Part shown: positions 54,593 to 64,000 of the stretch, piece by piece
How the letters are laid out: the number at the start of each line of letters is the position of its first letter
Numbering within the stretch: position 1 is the stretch's first letter
Source: Brachypodium distachyon
Lineage: Eukaryota; Streptophyta; Magnoliopsida; Poales; Poaceae
Assembly (NCBI RefSeq): GCF_000005505.3
Contig: NC_016135.3
Span: 14,974,613-15,038,612, forward strand
Direction: 5' to 3'
DNA: 64,000 bases
The notes under the pieces: model-generated
Told to the model about the DNA's origin: nothing
Databases searched by the model: none
The model's input: only the letters and a program-made list of their open reading frames with translations
Position numbers and translations under genes: made by a program

Positions 54593-56929
54593 TCACTGCT
54601 GCCGATGAACACTGTCACCTGAAATATTCACTAAAACAGGTTGCTGCCTTATCCGGGATAGGAGGACGGAGACCTCCTGTGTGGCGATATCCATCCTCTC
54701 GTCTGATTTGGCTGCTTCCCTCACCAGAGCTGATACCATGGACTGCAATGCTTTCACCCGCTTGGATGCTCCACCATGATCAGGAATGCCGCTCAAGGAC
54801 TTGGGAGGTCGTGACTGGGTTCTGCGCCATCGGACAGGAAGGTAATGGTCTGGAATCTGAAGGTAGTTCAGAGATGTGAGCACATGAAGGGCATGCCGGC
54901 ACAGGATCCCTGATGACTCGAACAGTTGGCAACTGCAAGAAACTAGCTCCTCACTTTGGTTCCATGTGACACTGCACCCGCCTTCTGTCTTGGTACAGTG
55001 GCGGACAAGAAAAGCATTCCCTTCCAAGTGGAAGGATGCATAATGAGCAGCCGCAACAAGCTCATCATGTAGCTTAGAGAATGCAAACGGGGTGAGAACA
55101 GCAGCAGCGTGGCCTTCCATTGGAACTGCCGTCTTGAAGCTTATGTTTTGCAGATTTTCTTGCATTATTTGTTGCCCTACAGCTTGGTCTTTGTCGTCAA
55201 CAACTATTGCAACCTAGGTAAAACATGAACAGCAAACTAGATTACTCCTTTTAGGTTTTTACTTTACAAAGTTAGCATGCAGAGAAGTAATAGGATACAG
55301 CCAACTGGAGCAGTAACGGCTAGTGAATGGGAGTCACAATTAATATTTCTTTTAGAAAAGAGGGATCTGATCAGCATACAAAAAACTTGGCATTTGGTAA
55401 ACATAAGATGAAATGCTCACCTGCTCAACAAAATGGGATATGCGTGTCTGGGCACTCATGAACTGCTGAACGAATGCATTTATTGACTTTGAAAATTCTG
55501 GGATAGCAGTCAAGCCTGCCGAAAAATACCCTCTCAAATATGGCAGTGCCCAGTGTTTCCGTGATGCAAACAGAGTAGCAATGTGCCTATCGCCATGTAA
55601 TCCATAGCAGTTCACCATGTCACTCCACCCAAGGTCGAAGTCAATCGTGTTTTCCATGTTGTACAGCCTATAGAATTCATTCTTCCAGTCATTATAGCGT
55701 TTGCCTAGAACTGAATTAAACCAAGATGGAAACCGAGCTGCAATAAGCCATATGGAGAGGGCATGCTTTGTGTTTGGTAGCTCCTTTTCAACTGCCTCTT
55801 TGAGATACACATTTTGATCAGTCATTATTGTCTGAGGGGCTTTTCTGTTCATGAAGTTCAGAAATACCTGTCAACAAGAAAGACTTCCTAAGAGGATGGT
55901 TGGAAAGAGGAGTCTGAGTTCACAGTCAAGATTTACCTGTAATGCCCATGCAAAGGAATGCACACTTTCCTCCCTCAGAAGCGCACAACCAAAGAAGCAA
56001 GGCATCCCATAATTGTTCAATCCAATCCAAATCCCCAGTGCCATATCCAGAGCAGTTAACCGATGATTGGTATCAAATATAACAGCATCACCAAATATCT
56101 CGTAAGACTGGATCGACGATGCGTACGACCAGGCAATATGCTCAAGGCGATCGTTCATTTTGGTGAAGTCATACATGAAATTGGGATCATTCTCCTTCAA
56201 AATTCTGCACATTCTAAGCAAGTCGATACTCTCCTCCTGGTCGAACCTTCTGAAAGAAAGTATGAGGTTACTCACATCCTTCTCGGTGAAAGGGAGGCTC
56301 CCCGGCTCGACACACTTCTCCAGCTCCATTATCCTCATCATCTGCTGCACAGAGATCCCAGATTTCGCAAACATCAAGATCCGGCCTCTATCCGAGTCTG
56401 AAATGACGCGGTACGCCGGGAGAAACCTCACTTGGTCCTGCGGCAGGAGCTCATGGTTGTGGTGGTTGGAGAACCCGGTGACCCGCCACTCCGGAGCCCC
56501 CGCGCCAGCGTCCCTGCCGATGCGCAGGTACGCTTGGCACCCGCAACGAGAGGACTTCCTGTTCCTCTGTGGCTTGGCGCCGTCGCTGAAGGGCTTCGCC
56601 GGCGTGTTCCCGGCGCGGTGGCACACGAAGTACCGCCGGGTGATCCCCTTGCCCACGCCGTCCTTTCCCTCCGTCCGATGCCGCCGGATCGAGAACCCGC
56701 ACTGCTTCGCGAACCCGCTGTAGAACTCGTACGCCTCGTCGTGCGTCAGGAACCGCTGCCCAATGTACGGGGCGGAATCGTCCGCCGCCGCTGTCTCCAG
56801 CGAGAGACTCGTCTTGTTGGGGGATTCCTCGTCCTCCTCCTCCCCGCTGCTGGTTCCCTCCATGGAGGAGGACACGCGCTGCTCTAGAGGATCGCCGCAC
56901 TCCAGTAGAAATGCGGATTTTGCGGGCAT
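54593..56929 (-). CDS. FAR1-related sequence (FRS) protein, domesticated MULE transposase, 3 coding exons
   Basis: Nuclear protein of the FHY3/FAR1 family; founding members activate phytochrome A signalling genes. Exons 56929-55937, 55867-55421 and 55213-54593 join to 686 residues. It has an acidic N-terminus. The FAR1 zinc-finger region (about 55-160) includes GQRFLTHDEAYEFYSGFAKQ, the SRCGCQAYL cysteines and NHHNHELL. The MULE-like core has FDTNHRLTALDM and TIMTDQNVYLKEA. The SWIM finger CSCQLFESSGILCRHAL lies near 575-590, with a coiled-coil tail after it. The position of the catalytic Glu reads PEFSKSINAF, so Glu is Lys. It looks closest to the FRS10-12 type. The chosen ATG stands directly after a splice acceptor (CTGGCCAG|ATG), with a non-coding first exon ending at TTG|GTATGC near 57010. 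A second ATG at codon 23 (MEGTSSGEEE) is also possible. Confidence 0.9.
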
Positions 56930-57159
56930 CTGGCCAGAGGAGGAAAATTACGACGATGAAGGCGTAGACTGACAGGGGATTTCTGTGATGACGAAGGGGG
57001 CAGGGCATACCAACGCGCTAGGGCAGAGGTCTTAGGTGGTGCCTCCGGCGACGGCCGGAGGAGTCTCCGGCGACTGGAGCTGCGGCGCATACAAGTTGAA
57101 TCTACCACAAGCGAAGTCACCGAAGTGTCGAGATCTTTTTTTTTTAAGGAAAAGGCCAA

Positions 57160-57893
57160 CTTTATTCAATTCTCGTCTGTAAAGGAATACAGGCAATATC
57201 CCGGACATCTAAAAACCGATGCATTTCACCCAAATCTGGCAAGCAAGACCTATTGTGCGGGATAGTGGAACCCGGCCACTTGTGGGTCGTATGGAAAAAA
57301 AAGCCCTATGGTGTGTACTTTTCTTTGGGCCCGGATCATTTCAATCCAAAAACCACGAGCACCCAAGCGGCCAAGCCCATAAGGTGCATGCAGGCCTTGC
57401 AACGATGCTAGGCCTGGTTTGGATCCAATAAATTATAAACCTACCATCTTTGTTTTTGGAAGTCGGGTCTGTCTTGAGTATTGACGCACATGACTTTTCC
57501 CATTTTCTTTTCGGGGAATTTTTTGTTGGGAACGCACATGGAAAAGGAATTGACTGCGACTACGCACGGAACTACGTAGTGCAATTCCAAATTCCTCTGT
57601 ACCAGACAGGGAGATGTGTGGCGTAGGCGCGTAGCCTCTAGATCCGTGAGCCCGTGAGAATCGCACTACCACGTGTAATCCCTTTTTTTTGAAATTTAGA
57701 ATACATTCCAATTTCTAATCGGGCTAATCAAAACACTAACCTCTCTGCCGGTCTGCCCTATCGTTTTTTTCGATCTTGATGCTTGAAGGACGTGCTACGT
57801 GCTTAGCACGAGAACACGTGAAATATTTAGCTTATCCCGTGAAATGTTTAGCTTATCATATCTGATCAAAGGATCAAAGCCTCAGGATATAGC
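57160..57893. other. No gene seen
   Basis: Upstream of the FRS gene. A T run and AAGGCCAACTTTATTCAA-like stretch at 57136-57165 look like a reversed 3' UTR or retrogene tail. No coding sequence could be tied to it. Confidence 0.45.
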
Positions 57894-58321
57894 GTAAACA
57901 ACATGATTATTTGGCAGCTCGATAACAAACTCTAACAATGCACGACAACTTCAAATCTAATGGAGTAGTAGAATATTTGATTTTATACTCTTGTAAATAT
58001 TAAGATTATCGTTCGCAAAAAACAATCAAGCTTATCGGCTGATTTTTTTGGGCGTATCTATTCAACTGACGACCAAACAAATGTCTCAAACATACTTTTC
58101 TGTTTGTTGAAAAAACAACATGATTATTTGGCATCTCGATAACAAATTCTAACAATGCAAGAAAAATTCAAATCTAATTGACTAGCAGAAGATTTGATTT
58201 TATACTCTTGTAAATATTAAGCTTATCGGCTGATTTTTTTGGGCTTATCTATTCAACTGACGACCAAGGCCTTGGGTCGGCTTCAAACAAATGTCCCAAA
58301 CATACTTTTCTGTTTGTTGAC
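57894..58321. repeat. Tandem duplication of about 215 bp
   Basis: AACAACATGATTATTTGGCA starts both copies (57896 and 58112). Both end in ACATACTTTTCTGTTTGTTGA (58090 and 58300). The second copy lacks about 20 bases after TAAATATTAAG and has an extra GGCCTTGGGTCGGCTTC near its end. The function is not apparent. Confidence 0.9.
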
Positions 58322-58379
58322 AAAACAGCCAAGGAACGTTTTTTAAGGGAAAAACGGCATGTTTTTTAGAGAAAAAGAC

Positions 58380-59465
58380 GGCATGTTTTTTATTGCAGAT
58401 AGACACAATTGAGAAAATCTCAATCGGTTAGTACATTCACAAACCAGATAGAAAAGAGACCAGAAAAAACAGGAAATTTTAGAAAACCATACTGTGTGTA
58501 TAGGTTTTTCACAGAACCACGGTTGTCGTCACTTGTTTCACCGAACCACCATTTTCGGACGGAAGTTCTCATGGAACCCAAATCCGCTAGATTAAGCCAT
58601 TCGACAATGTTTCTAATAGATGGGGCCCGCGTGTCATATGACACGTGGCCAGGTTGAGCCGTTTTCTTTGCCACGTTGGATCTAGACTTGACCGGCCCGT
58701 TAAGGCGTGTGGGCCGCCTCGGGAATTGGGTTAAGGGAAAGGGTATAACTCATTGTTTTGACCTATCTAGGTTGTTTCTTTCGTGTTTTTCGTGTCGGGT
58801 CTTGCCGGGCCCGACCCATCATTTTTCGTGCCATGCATGCTCAAGCTAGCCCACGTGCCTAGAATGGAAAAAAGAGCTCGACCCACCACGTGCTTCGTGC
58901 TTCGCCCGGCCCAAAATTTTCCGTGTGGTGCAGTGCTTTGGGCCGGGTTTTTTTTCCGTGCTTCGGGCCAGCCCAAAAAAGTACATTAGGTTCAACGATT
59001 TTATGTTCCCATCTTTTTAGATGGTACCTCGTGTGGCTATTTCTTAAGACCTGGATTGATCTCATCGGTTTTAAATGATGTATCTAGAGACTCAACTTAA
59101 ATAAAACTCCAAAGGACCATGATGCAATTTTTAGTTCCGGAGAAAAGTATATTTTTTTTGTTCTGCAAATTCTCTGGGTTTACCAATTGGATGAGCTAGG
59201 TGATTCCCCACGCGTTGCCGCAGAAAATTCTGTTTGCACATCTGGACATAATGTTAGGAACAGACTATAATAATATAATCCAATACAGAATAAATATGAA
59301 TAATATAGGACGAAATGACTCCATCATCCAAACAACATAACATGGAGCAATTTTGATATACATGGACATTAACAACTTTGAGGAAATCGGAAAAGAGAAG
59401 CTTTAGGAACTTGGATATTTGCAGTTCTTATAAAGAACTACATACATATCATGAAAATATGGATA
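58380..59465. other. No gene seen
   Basis: Spacer with repeated GGGCC(G/C)GGCC-type words (58680-58980). The CGTGCTTCG/GGGCC phrases alternate in both orientations over 58850-58975. No exon or element ends were recognised. Confidence 0.45.
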
Positions 59466-59855
59466 CTTGGTGAAATATTTACATACATCTCGAAGGTGAA
59501 AAGTCTTAAAAGATAAAACGTTGAATCGTAGGGAGCCGGCAAAATGAATTGCTTGTAGACTAAAACAGATGATGCGGATCGTGATGTGGATACTTTGCAT
59601 TTGAAACTTGCAACAAAATCCATTTTAGTGAGGTTCAACTTTATAGATATTATATTTGCTGAAATATTTACATACAACGTGAAGGTAAAAACTCCTAGAA
59701 GATAAAAGGTTGAGTCATAGGGCCCACCAAAATGAATTACTTGTGGGTTACAACACATGATGTGGTTGTTGATGTGGATGGTAATGTGAACACTTTGCAT
59801 GTGGAGTTTGCAAACATTAAATGCATTTTAGTGGTGATCAACTTTATAGATATTA
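59466..59855. repeat. Diverged tandem duplication of about 190 bp
   Basis: Both copies start TGAAATATTTACATACA (59470 and 59660), share GAAGGT.AAA..T.TTA.AAGATAAAA.GTTGA and end in TCAACTTTATAGATATTATA (59635 and 59829). Identity is moderate, so the event is older than the duplication at 57.9 kb. Confidence 0.85.
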
Positions 59856-59859
59856 TAGA

Positions 59860-59987
59860 TACTCCCTCCGTCCAACAAAGGATGTCGCAACTTTGACTAA
59901 ATTTGAATGCGTTTATACACTAAGTCATGTCTAGATACATCCAAATTTTGACAAACTTGAGACATCTTTTATTGAACGGAGGGAGTA
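59860..59987. mobile_element. Stowaway MITE (about 128 bp)
   Basis: CTCCCTCCGTCCAACAAAGG and its near-complement at the right (ATTGAACGGAGGGAG), flanked by TA. The interior arms AACTTTGACTAAATTTG and CAAATTTTGACAAACTTG pair. It begins at the last bases of the preceding duplication. Confidence 0.9.
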
Positions 59988-60138
59988 AATGTGGGTCGTT
60001 GATCATTTTTTAACCAAATCAGCGTCCACAGACATATTTGCACAACACATACATTTGGCGGCGTGCAATACTACTGCAGACGCCAACTTCAAAAGACCTT
60101 GTCGAAGCTTTTAGTGCACCGAAGATCCCTCTAACAGC

Positions 60139-60240
60139 TACTCCCTCTTATCTTAAATTCTTGACTCAAATTTGCTCAAAGCGTCTAGATACATGTAATA
60201 TTTCGACAACAATTTAGAATCGGTAGGATCAGAGGGAGTA
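60139..60240. mobile_element. Stowaway MITE (about 102 bp)
   Basis: CTCCCTCTTATCTTAAATTC at the left, AATCGGTAGGATCAGAGGGAG at the right, with TA on both sides and the AAGCGTCTAGATACATGTAA phrase. The inverted ends are imperfect. Confidence 0.8.
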
Positions 60241-61317
60241 GATCAGATCCATCGACCGTAAATGCTCAGACAGGGCAAACACTTGTGCAGATCATCCCAG
60301 AGTCGTTGGCCTTCCGAAATGGCCCCCTTGTCACATGGACGCACAATGACACATTGACACAACCATCTGCATGTGGCATGTGCCACCGAACGTCTACACT
60401 TCCACGCACGTACGTATGGCTGCACCGGGGAGATCAGATCACGCATGCAGCTAGTCTGGCACTCTGGCTCCATGCGCATGACATTGGTGTGTGCAACTGC
60501 AAACCAAACCAGAACAGCCAAATTATCCATGTAGCTAGCTTCAGCCTTCGGCCTTCAGGTCGTTGCATATTGGTATTGCAACCGCACATGGCCACGGCAC
60601 GTCGTACCAAAAGGTCCATACCAAAACAAGACGTATTCGCCTCCATTCCGAGTGAGGGTTGCTTCGGTACAATCCCTGAAACACTTTAAACCGTGGAGTA
60701 TTTTATATACGGAGTACTTCAGTGACAAGATGTCGCTGCCGCCGTCCGGTGCGCCTTCATGTCAACAAGTGTTTTCTGCTGCGGCCTTGTCTGAGGGAGA
60801 ACCAGCCAGAGGTAGACGCCGTTGTTCCGCCGGGACCGCTTGATCCTTGAACATCTCTAGCTCTCCTGGATGCATCGCTTCGCGGCGAATCATGGTTACG
60901 TCTGCTTGCATGTAGGTTGATTTCTAGTTTGTCCATTAAAATCGATCAAATCAAGCACACCTTTCAAAAAATAAAAATAAAAGGGACTGGCTAGGGCTCA
61001 GTCGGCTGAGAAAACCACATTTATCAGTCGACCGGCCTGGGTACGTGCATGGGTGTGTATGTCTTCTCGGTGTTTTGGAGTTTGAGATCACAATGAAAAG
61101 CGTTCGTCATTATAGTAACATTAATTCAGTCTGCACTTATATGGTTCTCATGTGTATTGCTACAAATTTTAAAACATGTATATTGTTACAAATTTTTAAA
61201 CGGTGCTAAAAACTTGAAGTGAAAAATTACTGATCCTGACGAAAACACACTTAACAGCACAACGAACGCCATGGAGAAAGGAAAAAAGGCAACAAAAATA
61301 ATAGCAATCAAGTTTAA
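60241..61317. other. No gene seen
   Basis: Mixed-composition DNA. An ATG at 60730 opens a 37-codon frame (MSLPPSGAPSCQQVF...) after a TATA-like TTTTATATACGG, but it resembles nothing known and ends soon. A GGCTCAGTCGGCTGAG palindrome-like word is at about 60996. Confidence 0.4.
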
Positions 61318-61530
61318 AAATTGCAGGTAAAACTTTATGCACGATTTTAAAATTGCAAGTGAAACTTTATGCGCGATTCTAAAAATTGCAGGTAAAACTT
61401 TATGCACGATTCTGAAAATTGCAGGTGAAGTTTTATGCATGATTCTGAAATTGCAGCTGAAAGTTTATGCGCGACTAAAAATTGCAGGTGAAAATTTACA
61501 TGCGGTTGTAAAAATTGCAGGTGCTCGCAA
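61318..61530. repeat. Minisatellite, 33-36 bp unit, about six copies
   Basis: The unit AAAATTGCAGGTAAAACTTT plus ATGCACGATTCT recurs head to tail with small changes. Copies start near 61316, 61350, 61386, 61422, 61450 and 61479. It reads through in one frame as ILKIAGKTLCT-like peptides, which I regard as accidental. Confidence 0.85.
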
Positions 61531-62047
61531 AGGTAGAGTATGCGTTCGTACATTTATAGGGGTGAGTTTGCATGTTTGTGCGCGTATGCGTTTCTGAAAA
61601 CCAATCCTTGAAACAACATCTATCGAAAATAAGTAGTTTTGTGTATTTCTAGAAACGAAAGACACAAAGTGCATAGTTTCCAAGTTACAGAAAAAGGCAC
61701 ACACAAATAATTGAAAAGGCGAAACACCTAAATGAAAAGCGGGCTCGAACACAAAACTAGCAGAAGCTCCTCAGCCAGCCCAGCTACACACGTTAACCGC
61801 ACAGAGCCACAGGCGCAGCCAGCTGAACCTCCCGACCAAAACGTAATAGCTCAAACAAATTTAAGAGCGCACAAGTCTCCACACATGCATGAATCGGCAC
61901 GGCAACTCACACGGTCGACTGATTTCTCAGGCGACTGTGCATTAGCAAATCCGAAAATAAAATTGTCACATGTGTATGAATACGTGTATACTCGTAGCTC
62001 TTAAGTCACTGACTCACGCGAAGAACTTAAAATACAACTGAGCAATT

Positions 62048-62195
62048 GAGGTCGATCGATCGATCGAAAGGACCCGAACCTCTTGAGCCATCTATTCCGT
62101 GGATCTGCATAGAAAAACTGCACGTTTTCCTAACTGAGGATGATGGCTACTCAATTTGAGGTTGATCGATCGAAAGGACCCGAACCTCTTAGCTA
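62048..62195. repeat. Short direct repeat GATCGATCGAAAGGACCCGAACCTCTT
   Basis: The phrase TGAGGTCGATCGATCG, then AAAGGACCCGAACCTCTT, at 62046-62083 recurs with one GATC less at 62158-62191. The spacing is about 112 bases. AACTGAG/TGAGG words also precede both copies. Confidence 0.8.
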
Positions 62196-62412
62196 GACGA
62201 GCGAGACTGAACACAGGTACAGTAGATACATCACTCTCATTCAGCAGCGTGTGAATTGTCGAAACAATTCACATGTTTTTTTAGATTAACAGGTGAAACA
62301 TCACCCTGGTGATCTGAGGTAGCAGTGCTCTTGCAGAAGAGTGATCCGAGACATCCATGCATTAACTTGTCCAAGAGGTCTTTGTGAGCCCGGAACAAGA
62401 GCCATTCAAAAG

Positions 62413-62500
62413 TACTCCTTCCGTTTTTAAATACTTGTCGTGATTTTAATGCAAATTTGCATTAAAACCACGACAACTATTTATGAACTGAGGGATCAAT
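62413..62500. mobile_element. Minimal Stowaway-like palindrome (about 88 bp)
   Basis: TACTCCTTCCGTTTTTAAAT at the left and CTATTTATGAACTGAGGGA at the right resemble Stowaway ends. The centre GTCGTGATTTTAATGCAA meets TTTGCATTAAAACCACGAC, so the element is almost one hairpin with no loop. Confidence 0.65.
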
Positions 62501-62929
62501 GTTGAAACATTCAAAACTTCAAACTCTTTGTATCATGCATGCACGTACGTGTATAACTCAACACATCCACAAGTTTTATTTCAGCAAAAGAGAAAGAAAA
62601 CTCAATTCCCGTTATCTTAGTACGGCCAGTATGCCTGTCATACGACGTGGGATTGATTACCTTGTAACACAGGCAAACGTGATTCTTGAGACTTTTGTAG
62701 ATCCCTCTGGTTGCTTTCTGCGATTTTCTTGTTTTCTTTTCCTTTCTTTGAAAAGGCTCACTCGTCCCTACCAAGGCTTAATTTGACAACGAAGCCTGGC
62801 CGCCCCGTGATGCATGCAACCGTCGGGGCTTAACCATCACATGATTCACGCAGCGCAGGGCAGGGGGACGATGCCTCGGCCCTCGGCAAGCGAGCACAGT
62901 ACCGTAGCTGCTCTGAACAGATCAAACCG

Positions 62930-64000
62930 ACCAATAGGTTTATTATAGGAAACTGGGAAAGAACAGTAGAACAGATAACATAGTAGGCGTACAGTAGAAG
63001 AGTCGGGAAAAGAAAAGCGCCGACAGGGAGATGGACGGAAAAGATGTCAAAACGTCAGGTCGACCCCATCGCAACCGTCCACCAGGCTGCCTGGGCGTCG
63101 ACTTGCTAGGCCCACGTGTGGTTACTTCGGGGCCCAGGTGCAGTCCGGTCGTCGTTGGCGTCGTGGGCCCCGGTCGGTGCCACGGCAGACACGTTCCCGA
63201 GCAGCGCAGCAGATTCCACGTCCCCGCCAAATGATTTGACGGCCGATGCGGCCGGCCCCAGATGATGCCTATCGAGTGCGCGCTGGAGGGAAGGTATCCC
63301 GTCCGCCGATCCTTCTATTTTTCTCCATTTAAGCGAGGCAAATTCCATAGCCAATAGGCGTTGCTCCTTTCCTCTTCTCTTCTCTTGTCCGACTCGTCCC
63401 GCCGGCCCTCCGCTTTCTCCACAAGCTTCCCCACCCTCACCACACCTATCGCCACGGTTATCTTCTTAATTCCTAGTCCCCATCTCTGCTATAATTGGTA
63501 AGGAGGAGCAGGGGATTGATCGGAACAGGAGGAGAAGGCTCTCTGTTTCTGACGGGATCAAGATCGGCAGGTAATCTCGAGCATATGATTCAGTACCTTA
63601 ATCTCTGCCTCGTTGCTCTAGCTGTTTGCCAGTACTAGTGCGGCATTCCACGATTCGCGGTTTCCCCGTCCAAGATTAACTCGTGTTGGTTTGGGTACTC
63701 TAGAGACTACCACCAGCATCTTCAGTTCTTCAGGGTATATTGGGATCGTTGTTCGTTGCGCTGTTGAATAACCTTGCTCTGGCTGATTTAAGCACTTTAA
63801 TTAGCTGCTGGCAGTCCGAAAATTTTGGCTACCGGGATCAGGATAAGTACGGTTAGCATTCAGTAAAAAGCCAAGCTGGATCCCCCTCAAGCTCGGTTGT
63901 CCTCCTGCATTAATCAGTGGGTCTCGTTACGGGCTCACCGGCCATATTTGACGGAGATTCATCTGACGAGCGATTGTGATGGTTAAACATATGGAGCAGA
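62930..64000 (+). promoter_or_regulatory. Probable promoter and spliced leader of a gene beyond the right edge
   Basis: A CT-rich stretch (63360-63440) turns into a purine-rich leader ending CGGCAG|GTAATC at about 63572. Next is DNA with the T-rich make-up of a plant 5' UTR intron (63573-63950). An acceptor-like AG before ATTCATCTGACGAGCG at about 63957 and ATGs at 63979 and 63990 follow at the very edge. The product cannot be told. Frames at 62943-63354 on the minus strand are chance. Confidence 0.4.

Noticed and set aside
61318..61530. CRISPR-like array of regular repeats
   Set aside because: Repeats abut with no unique spacers, and the DNA is plant nuclear. It is a minisatellite.

Overview
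The window is nuclear DNA of a grass, most likely a Pooideae species (Triticeae, Brachypodium or a relative). The evidence is GT-AG introns in recognisable plant genes, very GC-rich first exons, many Stowaway-type MITEs with CTCCCTCC ends, a CACTA element whose subterminal repeats carry the CATCAGTGACGGGC motif, and a Mutator-like element with an Ulp1-type accessory gene. The exact species cannot be read from the sequence.

Layout. 0-5 kb: two minus-strand genes, a Rab1/YPT1-class GTPase (40-1602) and a plastid-type glutaredoxin/GST-like protein (2333-5087). 5-19.4 kb: gene-poor and transposon-rich. It holds a higher-order tandem repeat (6.2-7.1 kb), a three-level nest of elements (8.48-12.34 kb), a Tourist MITE, a long TA microsatellite, a complete non-autonomous CACTA element (15774-17612), a Stowaway inside a Stowaway, and a 191-bp hAT MITE. 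19.9-20.5 kb: an intronless DREB-type ERF gene. 22.06-26.87 kb: a 13-exon protein phosphatase methylesterase gene (minus strand) with a hAT-in-Stowaway nest in one intron. 27-30.3 kb: related repeat ends and a 453-bp MITE. 30.6-31.6 kb: an F-box/DUF295 gene broken by one stop codon. 33.7 kb: a decayed tRNA-Ser. 34.86-36.75 kb: an intact four-exon GH9 endoglucanase. 37-39.7 kb: two degraded or partial gene remnants.

40-52.3 kb: the main accessory feature is a decayed Mutator-like element with two convergent genes. On the plus strand is a long Ulp1-family-type accessory gene that has lost its protease end. On the minus strand is a FAR1-type MULE transposase with one in-frame TAG. The region is saturated with tandem duplications and with a recurring TTGCA/GCAAC word.

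53-57 kb: a DUF538 gene, an intact tRNA-Lys(UUU), and a FAR1-related (FRS) gene, itself a domesticated MULE transposase whose catalytic glutamate is replaced. 57-64 kb: tandem duplications, Stowaways, a 33-36 bp minisatellite, and at the right edge the probable leader of a plus-strand gene lying mostly outside.

The cellular genes do not form a pathway. They are ordinary neighbours (vesicle traffic, redox, transcription, PP2A regulation, cell wall). Only the two convergent genes of the Mutator-like element form a functional unit.
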